Shown here: positions 13,112 through 25,626 of the stretch, one piece after another | Layout: the number at the start of each line of letters is the position of its first letter | Position numbering within the stretch: position 1 is the stretch's first letter | Source: Pagrus major | Lineage: Eukaryota; Chordata; Actinopteri; Spariformes; Sparidae | Direction: 5' to 3' | Assembly: GCF_040436345.1 (NCBI RefSeq) | Contig: NC_133215.1 | Coordinates: forward strand, 21,874,806-21,938,805 | DNA length: 64,000 nucleotides | Made by a program: the position numbers and the translations under genes | Notes under the pieces: model-generated | Told to the model about the DNA's origin: nothing | Seen by the model: the letters and a program-made list of their open reading frames with translations, nothing else | The model's database searches: none

Positions 13112-13117
13112 AATAAA
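13112..13117 (+). terminator. Poly(A) signal of the lectin gene
   Basis: AATAAA lies 75 bases after the lectin stop codon, giving a very short 3' UTR. Confidence 0.75.
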
Positions 13118-13127
13118 GGAACTGCAC

Positions 13128-13327
13128 TGTATAGAATATGGAAACACATAAACATAATGTAGCGAATGCAAGTACAGATCCAATCTAAATGAAATATCAC
13201 ACCACAGAATACTGTAAAATGAAGTCTTAACTCTGGACCTCTGCCTGAGGGACTATCACTGCTGCAGATTTGTTGTCCTTTGCATTCTTAACCATCATCC
13301 TTTAGTTTGGTTTCCATATTCTATACA
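13128..13327. repeat. Inverted repeat just after the lectin poly(A) signal
   Basis: TGTATAGAATATGGAAAC at 13128-13145 has a perfect 18-base inverted partner at 13310-13327. The 200-bp unit may be a small non-autonomous DNA element inserted at the gene's 3' edge. I see no target duplication. Confidence 0.6.
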
Positions 13328-13688
13328 ATTACTCAATACCTTTTCAGATCTTATTACACAAGTTTTTAAACTGGTGAATATTTTATTTATTCGACACATG
13401 TCTCATGATTAGCTGACTGTTATTTGTCTGGTTTGACTTTGCGCATCTCATAAATACTGAACGTCAACGTCATCTTTAAAAAGAAATCCTTAACTGCAGT
13501 GTGCTGTGTTTGTGCATATTGATATTGATAACACTGTATTTATGCTGGAGTCCAATATTATTGATTAAATTATATCATGAAAAGTGAAGAGGAAATCAAG
13601 AAATTACCACAAAAATTGGGCAATCAGAAAAAAGCATCACACACAGCATTATGGCTTGAATCTACAAAAACATATTCTTATTTAAAAA

Positions 13689-14067
13689 TTAAAGCAACAT
13701 TATGTAGAATTTGGCATTTTGTGCGATTTGGCGACACCCACAGTTTCTGAGTGCAACACCGCTATTGTAAATACAAGTCCCATGTCTGTAACAATTTGTC
13801 AGATGTAATGTAGGTGCTGACTACAAACAAAACTCATTACGTCACAACAATGTAATGTGTTAAAAACTTGTATGTTGAAGTAAACATGTATGTAACACTG
13901 TGATCCTACCCTCTCACTGAAGTTACATAGTGCAGAAGCAAGTGATGGGGGGCGGGGCAGAGTTGCTGAGACAGAGACACCATTCATCCTATTACAAGAC
14001 ACTGTACCATCAACATGAATTAGAAGCTGTTATTTTAAGGTAAAAAAGTTACATAATGTTGCTTTAA
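13689..14067. mobile_element. MITE-like element with perfect 18-bp TTAAAG termini
   Basis: TTAAAGCAACATTATGTA at 13689-13706 is repeated perfectly inverted at 14050-14067. The 379-bp interior has no coding capacity. Related termini occur at 25627-25928 and 46180-46514, so this is one of a set of non-autonomous elements. The outer TTAA could be a target-site duplication or part of the terminus. Confidence 0.8.
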
Positions 14068-16679
14068 CGCAAATAAATTTGGGGATTGCAGGATTTAAAA
14101 TGGCCGACTGGAAACAAAATTTAGATGTATTGCTTGTAATTGTTATTGGGTGGTGTGCCTGAGCTGAGAATCTTTTCAAATACATGAATTCCTTGGTTAT
14201 TGTGGAGTTAAGTGAGACATTCCTTTTGGACATATTTATTGTTGTGTACGGCTGTCTTCTAATATGTCTTTTCGACCTTAGTGTACCAGTTTGATATGTA
14301 TCTTAAGAAGTGATTTGTGTACGTTGTACTGTGATATTTATTTATGATATTAGTAGATGGATCAGTCCGAAATGTTTTTGTATCTCTTTATCTTATGGAA
14401 ATGTAAGTTATAGTTTGTACAGAGGGATTGTGGTTGATATTGCTTATTGTTTTCAACTTTTTAAAGTGTATTTGTGTTGGGGAATGTGACCTTGCTGTAT
14501 AATCCGCTAATTAGTACATATTTATATAAAGAAACACCTGTTGATAATCAAGCACAGAGCGAATCTAATGAAACAACATGTGAAATGCTTGGTTCACTAG
14601 TTTAATGTAACTGTTAATAAAATAGTGTCAGTCATATCCTCATGTGCACTGGAATATTGATTGTTTTGGTGCACTGTGGTTTTCCCTGCGCCAGCTGGCA
14701 CCCAGGAGAGAAGCTCTGCTGTGCACGGAGCACCTTGGTGATTTTTCTATTTATTGTTGTGTATCAATGCACTAAAAATAGAAAAGACTTAAGTGTCGTA
14801 CAGTTTTTAGTATATAGTTTTGTATCAGTGCTAATAACTTACCGAAGCAGCAGCAGCAGTATCTGATTTTCATGAACGCTTATGCTTTGATGAGCTAGGA
14901 TTGCAAACTGGAGTTCCTGCAGCATTTAAGGACATAAACACCCAGCAAAAGAAAACAGCAGTCATTCACACAAAAGGAGAGGGTCTACATTGTATGCAAT
15001 CCAGGCAGCTACAAACACTTGATGACTTTAGAAGAGGATAATGTCAGCAGAAAAAAACACTGACACAAGCACAGCAACAATGGAAACCACAGCTACTCTG
15101 GGCCTGGCTGTCTGCCAGTAAACAGCAACCCAGCTGTCTCCAAATATGGCAGCAGAAACCAAAAATCTTGAAGTTTAAATCTTTAACTTTTTCAGCTAAG
15201 CCAGTTTCTTCCAGGAGACCAAGACAGGTAAAGTGTTACATTAAAACAGCATAACATTAAATAGTACTGTTTGTAGAAGAGCAATATTTCATTAATAATC
15301 ACCAACTGCAAGCTTTCTTAAACAGACCCTCTGTTATTGTCACAAGTTTGCAAACGATGCTGCAAAACCAATTCATCGCATGACACTCTTAACACTGGAA
15401 CATGGGTATTCATATTTTACCACTATATGGATTGACACATAGCATGTCATAATGCATGCTAGACAGCAAACACTTTTTACAAAAAACAGAGCGTTAGAGA
15501 GGGAATACTGGACTACTGCATCACCTGCAAAGGTGAAATGTCAATGCTGTGTTCACAGCTTGTTTCTGCTGTCGCCTTCTGGCTAAAAATTTAATTTGTT
15601 GCAGGTATTAGCCAAGTAAACATTTCCTCGCTGACAGTGGGATAGTGAAACTCAGCTTCTGGTATGAAGTGGATGTTTGAGGACAACAGCCGATATAGGA
15701 AATTATCTACACCTACATGTTGTTCACACAATGTATCCTCAGATCCTGATGTGGCATGAGAGTGTTGCTCATGTGAACTGTTACATGAGCGGTAGCAGCA
15801 AGTGTTTGCAGCAGTGTAGGGGCATATATATTTTAAACAAACTGCCTTTTTGCAAGAGTGTATTGGATATACTGTTTACTGTATCACAGTGGGTAGTCAT
15901 CTGTGAGAGTAGCATCAAGATGTCTGCCTGAACTATATCATAGGTTTTGCTCCATTAAAGACTGTCTCCTTTCTGAAGGCAAAATGATTGAATATTTAAA
16001 CACTTTGGGAATATTTCTGGTTAAGTCTACAAACAGGAAGCATATTTGTACTTTCTCTCTCGCTCGCTAATAATATTCTGCCTCTGAGGCTTGGGTCAAA
16101 TTGATCATTTAATATTTCATCTACAAAATTGTACGGATTAAAGCAATGTGTGTGATCACTCTCAAAATATTTTTTCCATTAAATAAATGACAGGATTTTC
16201 ATCACACTGACAGAAAAGAAACATTTCTCTGCCAGAAAGAGTCAAGGTCCTCGAAAATTGCCTTAACAAGTAATGCACCAAAACACACACAACTTTACAA
16301 AAAACTCTTGAAAATGAATAAAAAGAAAAGTTTGCTCAGTTTGTTGATGAAAAAAAAACTTTTTCTCTGTGTTGTGATACCTAAAATAATTTCTAAAATG
16401 TCACTCACTCATCACTCAGTTAGCCGGCTTCAGAATTCATCAGCAGATGATGATCACAGGATCGAAACAGAAAACAGCATGCCATCACCAAACTCCCCGC
16501 TGGGTGTTTGTCTGACCTGCCTGTGTTTGCGTGTGAACATAGACGGACACATGCTGAAAGCTCCAGCAAATGATTTTCAAAGCCATTACTGTCGACTATT
16601 CAGCATTCAGTACCTCAGTATATTGTACATACTGAAGACTGAACAGTGGCTGCATGAGGGCACACAGATATAAACTATA
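14068..16679. other. Non-coding DNA, no gene seen
   Basis: AT-rich sequence with several short open frames (60-121 codons), none with recognisable content. A short AGC-repeat lies near 14845-14858. Confidence 0.5.
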
Positions 16680-16894
16680 ATCATCACACATGCTTGTTTT
16701 TTTTTTCCTTTCATATTTTTATTTTATTTTCACAAATGATAGAAAACAAACAATAAACAACAATAAACACGCACTCAACAATAACACGTGACAACAACAA
16801 AAGCATCACAGACAAAAACCAAACAAGACAAACCGACTAAACAAAGCAGCAAAAAAAAAAAAAACAACAGCCACACATCATCACACATGCTTGT
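16680..16894 (-). mobile_element. Retroposed insert with poly(A) tail and 18-bp target duplication
   Basis: ATCATCACACATGCTTGT occurs at 16680-16697 and again at 16877-16894, flanking about 179 bp. Read on the minus strand, the insert ends in AATAAA-type polyadenylation signals followed by an A-rich tail (T-rich on the plus strand from 16698). These are hallmarks of LINE-type reverse transcription, so the insert is either a 5'-truncated LINE or a truncated processed copy of an mRNA 3' end. No coding frame remains, so I cannot say which. Confidence 0.75.
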
Positions 16895-18890
16895 GATGCA
16901 GTCACATTATGCATCCATGGAAGCTGCCAATGTCCAAGTTTCTAGCTCTGGAGAAGTTTGAGCATGCACAGGACCTCCGTTTATTATGAAGCACGGATAA
17001 ATCTGAGTGGCAAAGATTCTCAGCCCAGTGCCCGGGATCAAATGTCGGCAGTTAACATCTCTGCAAACCACTAGATATGTTTACTTTATTACGGGAGGTG
17101 GAGGGATGGTGTGGGGTTCTAGGCGAGTTTGTAAGTGTGACACCACTGGATATTTTTAAGGGGACCAAGGGACAATTTCCAGCTGTGTTTATGCCAACAA
17201 AAAAATGGCTATTTTTCATACAGTCTTTTGCATACAAAATTGAACAGGATAAATGGCTTATTTATGGTTTTGAAATGGTAACATCAAGGAAAATGTTGCA
17301 TTTTCCAGACTGCGCTGCCTTATCTTCATTGATTCAGACATGTGAAATCAGACGAAACATCTGCCTGAACAGAGAACTTACAGCCGCCGAGGGGGAAACC
17401 CACTCTCATACTGTTCTTCCTCTCTGTGTCAACACCCAGCTATTACCTAAGACTTTGTGTTCACCTCTAGTCCTCCTACAGGTCTACATTTCATGCAGCA
17501 AAAGAAAGAAAAGAGCTGCCAGCAGTCTTACACCTCACCCCCTTCTCTCTGCCTGGCCGAGGAGGCCATGACACAGGGATCAAACAGTGCAGCACTTGGG
17601 CTTTTCTTGCTTTTTGCAAGCTCAAAATGCTGTGTCAAATACGCCTTTGAGTTATTTCATGGTGTTAAATTCTATTACATACACAGAAAATGTGCTTTTC
17701 AGCGATTTGTCATCCCAATAATGGCATACACACCCACACACACACTCTCTCTCCCTGTAAACGTCTTTTTCTTTCTTTTAATGCAAAAAGCACAAAAGTA
17801 CTCATCAAACACTTTGCTCCAAACACATCATCACTTTATGAGCTACTTTTAAGCATCAACTCATCAACATCAAGGGAAATCAAAGTTCACTATTCACAAA
17901 TGTCCTCAATCATACCATGTTTCAATTTTAGTAAAGGGAAAATATTGCAGATCTCAATGTGCCTCTTAAATGGTACAATTCGCTCTCACATCTGCAGGTT
18001 TTCACAACCGCACAAAAAGATGGTGCAAAGTTTGTGTATTTATAGGTATGTGTGTTATTACAAGAACGCTTTCTTCACATTCTGTTGGTGATTTTAGTAC
18101 ATTTTTTAGATTTTCTTTAAACTAAAATTATTTCATATTTGAAAAACAACAGAGAAGGTTGTAAAAAAAAAACAGTGAATAGTACAACACAGCTAATGAG
18201 CTAAGACATCTTTCTTTATTTTGGACCCTCAGGCTCTCCGTCTTGTCCAAGTTACGATGCAAACTCACACTGTGTGCATGGGAAATGTATAACAAAAGCA
18301 ACAAATACACTGAGAATATTGCCAAGGAATAAAGTCCAAGAATGACAAGGATTTATAAAAAATCACCAAAACCATCAAAGATATAAAGCCATACACAAAA
18401 AATAAAGACACACACCTGATGTAGTCTGACAGTTTGATGAGGAGCCAATTTGGATGAAAATACTCTACTGTGTAGTAAACCTTGATAAGCAGAAATCACC
18501 TCACAGGTTTGGACTCAAAGAGGCAAACAGAGGGAGTTCTGTTTGTTCAACTAACTGAAAAACCCACTCATGCATCAGTTTCTGCATCTGTCTTCATCAA
18601 GCCTGTTAGACCTAATGTTCACTGATCGCACCGTCACAGTGGTGACATATGTTGGCTGCAGCAGAAGCTCTCCATGAGATATTGCCTCATTCTAAAAAGT
18701 GGAGGCTCTGAATATATTATCACTTTTTGGTGAGCATAAAGAAGGCTGCACCGCGTCCTTGATGAATTTTTGGGCTTCAGGGTTGCTGCCTCTGTAAGTA
18801 GCTCAAGGTGCCCGGGTGAGTGGAATAGACTGTTTTCCTCTGAGGCTGTTTTCTGTCTTCATTTTAAATTAAACATTCCCCCTCTGTCTC
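16895..18890. other. Non-coding DNA with repeat fragments
   Basis: The longest open frame in the window's gene-poor parts (164 codons, 17077-17571) starts inside a dispersed repeat fragment and has no domain content. I regard it as chance. Confidence 0.5.
17130..17195 (+). repeat. Dispersed repeat fragment, copy 1 (paired with 21326-21390)
   Basis: 'gtaagtgtgacacca' and 'ggatatttttaa' followed by 'ggacaatttccag' occur here and, with small changes, at 21326-21390 in the same orientation. The family name is unknown to me. Confidence 0.7.
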
Positions 18891-18944
18891 ATAGATTCGC
18901 TTACGTATCCTCAGATCCACACAAGCGCTCATGACTGCAGACTG

Positions 18945-20520
18945 GTAAGCAGTTTTGCTCCTTCTTTGATTTATTCATGCCCTTCTGCTCAATATGTGGG
19001 AAGGGGAATTCAAGTAACAACATAGCAATTTTTTTTGGTCTTGTCCCTTCATTCAAGCGTCAAATTCGTCATGAAACCGAACTCACAGTAGATGGTCTCA
19101 GATAGTTTGTATTATAAATGTGGAAAATGAAACAACCAGGGCTCTATTTAAGTGCTTTTATCAAAAATGTTGTTTTTAGATCAGACACATCACAGTCTGC
19201 CTTTTTCACAGAAGACATTTTGACATGCCACTGTATAAATAATTAACTTAATGATGAAAATCATTCAGCAGCTTCAGTTTCAGGTCCTGGTATTGTGCAT
19301 GCTGGCTCACCGTCACACTGTCATGTCTTGAACAGAAAAGAGACATTATTAATGTTTACACCTGCGCTTTCCCTATTATGAAAAGTCAAAATGTCAACTT
19401 TGAAAAAGGCCTTTGTTAAGACAGCCCAGCCACATAGAGGAACCCCACAGTTTAAGAATTAGGAGAGCCTCAAGGAACTGTTGGGATAATTAAGGAACGC
19501 TGCTCACTCGGGGGTCCTGGAGGAGCCTTTAACAGCTACATTTGGAGACAGACAAGACAGCTTTTTTAAGTCAGTCATGTGAGGATATTCAACATTTATG
19601 GAAATTCACCACGATCAACTTATCATGAGTGATTTTATCGCGCTATGTGATCAAATCAGTACTTTATAAGACTAATAAAGGGGAAAAAAACGATGTAGTG
19701 AGCAAAGATGGATGATTTAATATTCTATAGCTCGAATAAGATTTGTTGTGTTGAAACTCATAGCCTTTATCTCTCCTCTCCAAACTCTTGTGGAACATGT
19801 ATTGCAAATTGCACCATCGTGTTGTCTTCCTCTGAGTCTGTAAAAAAAACTCCAATTGTATTTTTTCCCTTAAAAAACTGTGTAAAAGTGGTAAAACATC
19901 AATTCACCATTCAACTTGGCTAGTAGTAGTGAGTTGCTGGTCCCTGTACAAGATATAACATGTTTATTCATGAACTTTAGAGCTGCTGGTAGGAAGACTT
20001 TATTATTTTGAAGCTGTAAATGTGAGAGTCATATCAATCTTCTCATCTAACTCTCACTCAAATAAAAGCAAATAAGAATATTTTCCAAACCGTCTAACTA
20101 TGCCTTTGAGTGCTCTATCTAATATCAAAGAGTAACATGATTTGAATTGCTTTGTCTCTTCATCTGCCAAGTCATATCAGAGGTGTAGAGCCAGAAAAAT
20201 ATTCAATGACCTTGATTATCAAATAGCCTCTTCAGATTTTCACTTCATTTCCTCCGTAATTGAAATCTGATGAGCTTCAAGCGTCTGAGTCGCCATCATG
20301 GCTGACTAATGTCTTCAGCTACTCCAGCCAATCATGTGTAGGCCTTTTTCGCCGTTCCCTGTGGACAAAAATTGTTGCTGTGAACTATCAGGCAAGACGC
20401 TCTGAGGAATGGAAGAACTCCTCGGGAATTCCCTGCTGCAGCTGCGAAGGAAGCAGATGGGAGAAGGGTGAGGAAGCTGAGAGGCCTCATACATCTTCAT
20501 AAGACCCTCATTCCGTCAGG
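18945..20520. other. Non-coding DNA, no gene seen
   Basis: No supported gene. It begins just after a possible isolated 50-bp exon at 18895-18944 (see findings). Confidence 0.5.
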
Positions 20521-20870
20521 GTCGGAGCAAGCAGAGGAAGAGGAAACCGAGGAGAGGGAAATGAAGGATGGAGGGAGGGAGCAGAGAGAGATGTGGGTTA
20601 TCTGTAAATGTTGCAGACTGAGATATCTGTGTTAGCGCGCGGCAGCTGATGGAAGGTTGCATCCGTTGTCAGCTTGTAGTGCATCTCCACAGGGATGGGG
20701 AGAAAAGGGTGTGCGCGTGTGAGGAATAGGTGGGAAGGAGGTGATGGATGAGGAATGGGAAAAGACGGGAAGTAGTAAGGGAGGGTGGGATGTTTAGCTC
20801 TGGACAGATGGAGAAGGAGGAGGGGTTAAGGAGTAAGGAAAAGAAGATGGCTAAGGAGAAGAAGCATGGA
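20521..20870. repeat. Purine-rich tract
   Basis: The plus strand is strongly enriched in G and A (many gga/gag/aag units) over about 350 bases. It is not a simple repeat and no coding function is seen. Confidence 0.6.
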
Positions 20871-21059
20871 ATTTATCTCAGTTCAACTTTGTTCTCAGCA
20901 CATTTGTAAACAAGGAAAGATACCGTTAATCCAAAACAGTGAAACCTTCTAAAGATAAATAAAAAGTCTACAAGGAACGTAAAAGTTATGTGCAAAATCT
21001 TTTTAAGAAGCAGGATAATAAAGAGCGTACTGTTGTGTAAGCAAATATACAGAGTAATG

Positions 21060-21390
21060 CTACAAGAGTCTAGAGCAATCTGGGAGGCATCTGCATGCTA
21101 ACATGCTTACAATGACAATGGCAATGTTAACATGCTGATTTTAAGCAATTATCATATTTACCATGTTCACCATCTTAGCTCATAATGTTAGCATGCTAAC
21201 ATTTCTAAAATATGTTTCATCATGTTCAGATTACATGTAAATGAGCTGATTTTCATGGTGACTTAACAGCTAGGCGAGAAGGTTTCCAAGCCACACACCA
21301 CTGGGCAGGCTGGTGTTTCAACATTTGTAAGTGTGACACCAGCGGATATTTTTAATGAGATTTCCGGGGACAATTTCCAGGCATGCTTGT
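21060..21390. repeat. Dispersed repeat rich in 'gctaacatgc' units, with copy 2 of the 17130 repeat
   Basis: Several direct and inverted copies of gctaacatg/catgttagc fall between 21090 and 21210, a pattern common in teleost dispersed repeats. At 21326-21390 the sequence matches the fragment at 17130-17195. Confidence 0.6.
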
Positions 21391-22334
21391 ACTGACTGAA
21401 CACTGTGCTATTTTCCTAACCCTATCCAAGTAGTTTTTGTGCAATATATCTGCACTTTGCCAACATTTATTTTGGTGATTAGGTCAGGCCTCCTCATTGT
21501 AGGCTGAACCATCATCACCGTGGTATAGTCTGCAAACATAACTATGATGTGAGATTGGAGAACAGGCACATAGTTATGTGTCGAGAACATAAACGACAGG
21601 TTTCAGCTGTTTATATATTACACTACGTTTACTATTTATCTTGTCCCACCTGCTTACATACATTTTCTACCTCTGCTGTTATTAGCGAAAAGTGAAACAC
21701 AGCTGAAAGGCATGTTGTCTAAATTCACATGAGGACATATCCACCCCAAATCTGTTTTTCTTGTTACTTTATCCTCCAAACACGCCGCCTGTATACACAC
21801 TGTATATCTCAGGCAGGTAAATGAATGGCTAATCACTGCTTTAAGGTAGCTGAGGGGCTGTTCAACATTTCTTAAACATCTTGAGCAGCTAGTCGCCAGC
21901 AGGCCAGCATATGTCTCCAATCAGTATTAAATGATTTGTTTATCTACATAAATCTATAAGCTTTCATGTAACTGGGTGTTAATTGCCAAGGGCTAAAATC
22001 CTGTCTTACACCACACATCTGCCCTGACAGCAGCTTCTGTGGAACAACCTTCCATATTTGTGCTTTTCACACCCAAAACTCCCATATGGGAAACAAAGGA
22101 TCTAGTAGCTGGCCAAAGGGTAATCCCTGCCACCCAAACGAGCAGGATTTGGCTTATAAATCTTCAGCCAGCGCTGCTTCTACTCTGCCTGGGAAAAGCT
22201 TTTTCCTTCCCTGTCAGTCGGCTGCTCTGAGCCCCAGTGACTGCTAAAGGCTGGGGGGCAGTCTAATCAGGAGACCACGGGTGATGGGAGACAAGAGCGT
22301 GCTCCGAATAAAACCAGGTTCAAAGCAGCTACGC

Positions 22335-22520
22335 TCCTGCTGTCACAGTCTGGAGAAAGACAGGAGAGAAGAGGCGGGGAAGAGGACAGAGAGGAAAATA
22401 GGGAGGGAGAGGCAAAAGGGAAAGATAGTCAGAGAGGTTTAGTGAAAAGACATGAATTGGAAAAGATTGGAGGAAGGGAGGGAGAAAGATTGATAGTGAA
22501 TATGAGGAGAAGGAGATGGT
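22335..22520. repeat. Polypurine tract
   Basis: About 180 bases with very few pyrimidines on the plus strand (ggaga, gaggga, aaagg units). Such tracts can adopt triplex structures; no gene overlaps it. Confidence 0.7.
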
Positions 22521-22808
22521 GTTCCTCAGCTCCACCACCTACTCACAGTCTGTTGAGGAGAGTTTAATTACATATCAGTGAGGGTGGACGAGTGAAGGAG
22601 GGAAGATGAAATAAACTAACATTTAAAGGTGGTGCAGCAGCCATTATTCTCATGAAATTGTTTGACATGACCACAACATGTAGACCTTCAGCGTGGTGTG
22701 TCTGGAGTGAAAACTTGATGCCTTTTAGTGACACATTGTTGCCTCAACACAACAATGTGTCTCTGACACCAAGACTGTGAAAAAAGTTGAAGTGAGCAGT
22801 TGTGAGTT

Positions 22809-23039
22809 ATGGACAAGTTTCATGATGCTGATTTGGCCCTCTGTGGGTCTGCAGTGACGATGTTGACTTCGTGGCTCAGTACCTTTGTGCCAAACACTGG
22901 ATCACATCCTGCCCTGGAGGCATGCACTTTTATCTATATTGTTGTGTTTGTCTCCATCTTGTGGAGGTTCAAGAAAAGATCACAGCCGATCACTGTGCGG
23001 CAAATTAATACAGAAAAAGAACAGAGTTTAAAGAGTTGA
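22809..23039 (+). CDS. Small ORF with a possible membrane segment (unconfirmed)
   Basis: A 76-codon frame from ATG to TGA encodes a peptide with a hydrophobic stretch at about residues 38-52, followed at once by a basic cluster (Arg-Phe-Lys-Lys-Arg, 53-57) and a charged tail. This is the layout of a single-pass membrane micropeptide. I do not recognise the family. It lies alone in the gene-poor region between the lectin and CCN genes, just upstream of a dispersed repeat. The context before the ATG (gttATGg) is fair, and no clear promoter or poly(A) signal is seen. Chance is a strong alternative at this length. Confidence 0.2.
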   Translation: MDKFHDADLALCGSAVTMLTSWLSTFVPNTGSHPALEACTFIYIVVFVSILWRFKKRSQPITVRQINTEKEQSLKS

Positions 23040-23154
23040 TTAATATAATGACAGCAGTAATGCCTTAAAAAGCGGCATAACTCAAGAGCTGTTTTCAGAA
23101 CAGATATCAGCACTTATTCAGTCAAGTTTCTGCTGTTTGTTCTATCCATTACTT

Positions 23155-23992
23155 TTTTAAAGGACATATTGTGCTCATTTTCAGGTTCATAATTTGGTTT
23201 CGGGTTACTACTAGAATAGGTTTACATGCTTTAGTGCTCAAAAAACAAATCAGTTTGTTCATACTGTCCAGTGCTGCAGCACCTCTCTGTCTGTTTTCAC
23301 ACCTATCTCAGTAAGGCCCCTCTCGAATACCCAGTCTGCTCTGATTGGTCAGCTCACACACACCTGAGCCAGCACCACTAACAACAACAGAGCAGCTGAG
23401 CTAAATCAATTCTTACATGCCAAACAAGCTGCAAGGCATGAATTATATAAATATGTGGCATGGTGAGGTAGTGTGATGTCACAAGGGACTCCTGACGAGG
23501 CGTTTCAGGAGCAGTGTTTTCCGTGGGAGAGAGGAGCTTCAGTTAGTGCGGAAGGTATTTTATACGCAGAAGAACATACTGAAGGAGAGGGGAAAAAAAT
23601 AAAAAGCATAATCGGCCTCCGTTAATGTTCCCCTTCGATCCAAGCTCTGTTTTTCTTCTGGCTCCTCCAGTTGAATATTTGGGCTTTACTGTGTAGATTG
23701 ATGTCCGTGCACAGTTTGACACTACAAGGCTGTTTTCACATTTGTTGATCAAAGTGTACATTATCTCTGAGCTCATTGAAAATCTGATTTTAAAAGGGCA
23801 GTGTGACTTGTGACATCACAAATTTTTTGGATGCCAATCCTGGTCCAATATTCAGCAAACACGTGTGATGTGGAAGCCTGAAGCCTCCAGTGCACATACA
23901 CTGAGATTGGACTTTTCAGTGGAGCAGCAGTTACATTTAGTTATATTAGAGTACATTTTTAATGAGGGAGAAGGAATAGGTGCCATTTTAAG
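23155..23992. mobile_element. Probable non-autonomous DNA element
   Basis: The left edge reads 'ttaaaggacatattgtgctc' and continues with sequence I recall as a widespread percomorph repeat. The right edge, 'ggaataggtgccattttaa' near 23992, is loosely complementary to it. About 840 bp, with no transposase frame. Boundaries and family rest partly on memory. Confidence 0.5.
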
Positions 23993-24364
23993 GATTTTAA
24001 TGAGGTAATTATGCTTTTTTTATCGTCAAAAACCTTTCAGACACACATTAAAGAAGCTGAATGTTTGCATTATTACATGTCTGGAGAGGATCTTTAAACC
24101 TCCACCAGGGGGAGAAATTGCCCCAAGGAAGGTGTCTAGAGTTCAGTCTCTGCCAGGCCCGGAAAGCTGAGTCCTGCTCTCTTACGTAACTTTACGATGC
24201 TCTGTGAGTTTGGACTGCACAGTTCATTAACACAGAAACCAAATGTCGATGCCAGATTTAGCACATATCACATGACACATTATAATATTATATTATGAGT
24301 TCGGAGTGCGCACAATCCCAATCTCACTTGGAGCTTTCTCACACTTTTCTTATTTAAAAAAAAA

Positions 24365-24387
24365 TGACACACACACACACACACACA
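24365..24387. repeat. (CA)n microsatellite
   Basis: Short AC dinucleotide run. Confidence 0.9.
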
Positions 24388-25139
24388 TTAACATTTTCTC
24401 CTTTCTGCCACCTCAAACACATACATATAAATGAGGTTCCCACACGTTTAACTTTTTTTCCACTGTTGCAGCAGTGAAACCTGTTTAATCACCCTGTCAC
24501 CACCACTTGCGCTCTTTCTTCCTCCTTTTTCTCTCAGGACGTGACTTTTCTCCACAAGTCTCAATTTCATGCTCCCATTTGGATAATTACATTGGAATTA
24601 TGTTATGCAACCTGTATTTCTTTACGTCTCTTTATGTATTTTAAAGTATATGACCTTAGTATCATGTAATTTGGTTTGTGTGACCTTAAAAGTGGTGTGG
24701 GCTGAAATACCAGCAGTGTGTTTTTGTGTGAAATACCAGACTGCCAGAACCCCATCAGGCCAGGGTGGACTAGACTAGGCAGCAGCGGGGCACTTGCTCA
24801 CTCCTCCCCTTGAAAAAACAAACTCTCTTACCATGAAACACCTGTCGCCCCCCCCTCTACATATTTCTCCTCCTTCCCTCTGCCTTTTCTTCTTCTCACT
24901 CTCACACAACACCCTCACCTACTTTTATTCACTGTTCTTTCCTCTGGTCGTTTCCTGTTTTCCTACATCAGCCCTTTTTCATTAATCTGTGTCTCTCTCG
25001 ATGTTTTTGTGTATCGTGTTGCACCTCTCAGGTGACAAAAGAAACAGAAACAGCACAATATCAGGCCTATCGCCCCTCTGATATCACCTCAGTACATCTT
25101 GTTACTGTTGTTGCTTCAGGAGAATCAGTAAGTTACAGT
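24388..25139. other. Non-coding DNA, no gene seen
   Basis: Partly pyrimidine-rich (24800-24960) with no supported gene. Confidence 0.5.
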
Positions 25140-25400
25140 TAATTACCTCTACCAAAGAGGTTATGTTTTTGGCTGTGTCTGTTTGTTTCTTGGTTGGTTG
25201 GTTGGTTGGTTTGTCAGCAGGATTACACAAAAAGTACTGAACAGATTTCCACCAAACATGGATGGAAGATGGGTCTCTGCCCAGAATAAACCTCATCAAC
25301 TTTTGGTGCGGATCCGGGAATTTTTTCGCACTTTCTTTAAACATCCTATTTGTAAGAAAAATGATTTTTGAGTCTCATTCCCAACTTGTCAAAAACTTTG
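25140..25400 (+). repeat. Dispersed repeat, copy 2 (paired with 1082-1245)
   Basis: It begins near 'acctctaccaaagaggttatg', passes through a (GGTT)n stretch at 25190-25212, then gives 'cagatttccaccaaacatgg' and 'ggtgcggatccgggaa'. The middle aligns by eye with 1082-1245. It resembles a repeat found across many animals; the class is not known to me. Confidence 0.7.
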
Positions 25401-25626
25401 GGATTGTAGGACGGGTTGGCCGTCATCCTAAAGCGTCAGTTTTTGTACTTTTCTTATGAATGATAAGTGATTTTGTTTCACAGTAGTGTGTTTTTAGGTT
25501 GTGAATAAATGCTGTTTGTGGTGTCACTTTGTTTCACTTTTTATCAACCTACTATTCTTTCTATTCTATGATCTCATCTGTATTATTTTGTTGTGCTAGT
25601 TGTTGACCGTTACAGATCTGGTGAGC

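Noticed and set aside
16308..16673. 121-codon open frame
   Set aside because: Begins in an A-rich stretch, no domain, no promoter or poly(A) signal that fits.
17077..17571. 164-codon plus-strand open frame
   Set aside because: It starts inside a repeated fragment also found near 21330, has no domain, and overlaps another equally long frame. Chance in AT-rich DNA is enough.
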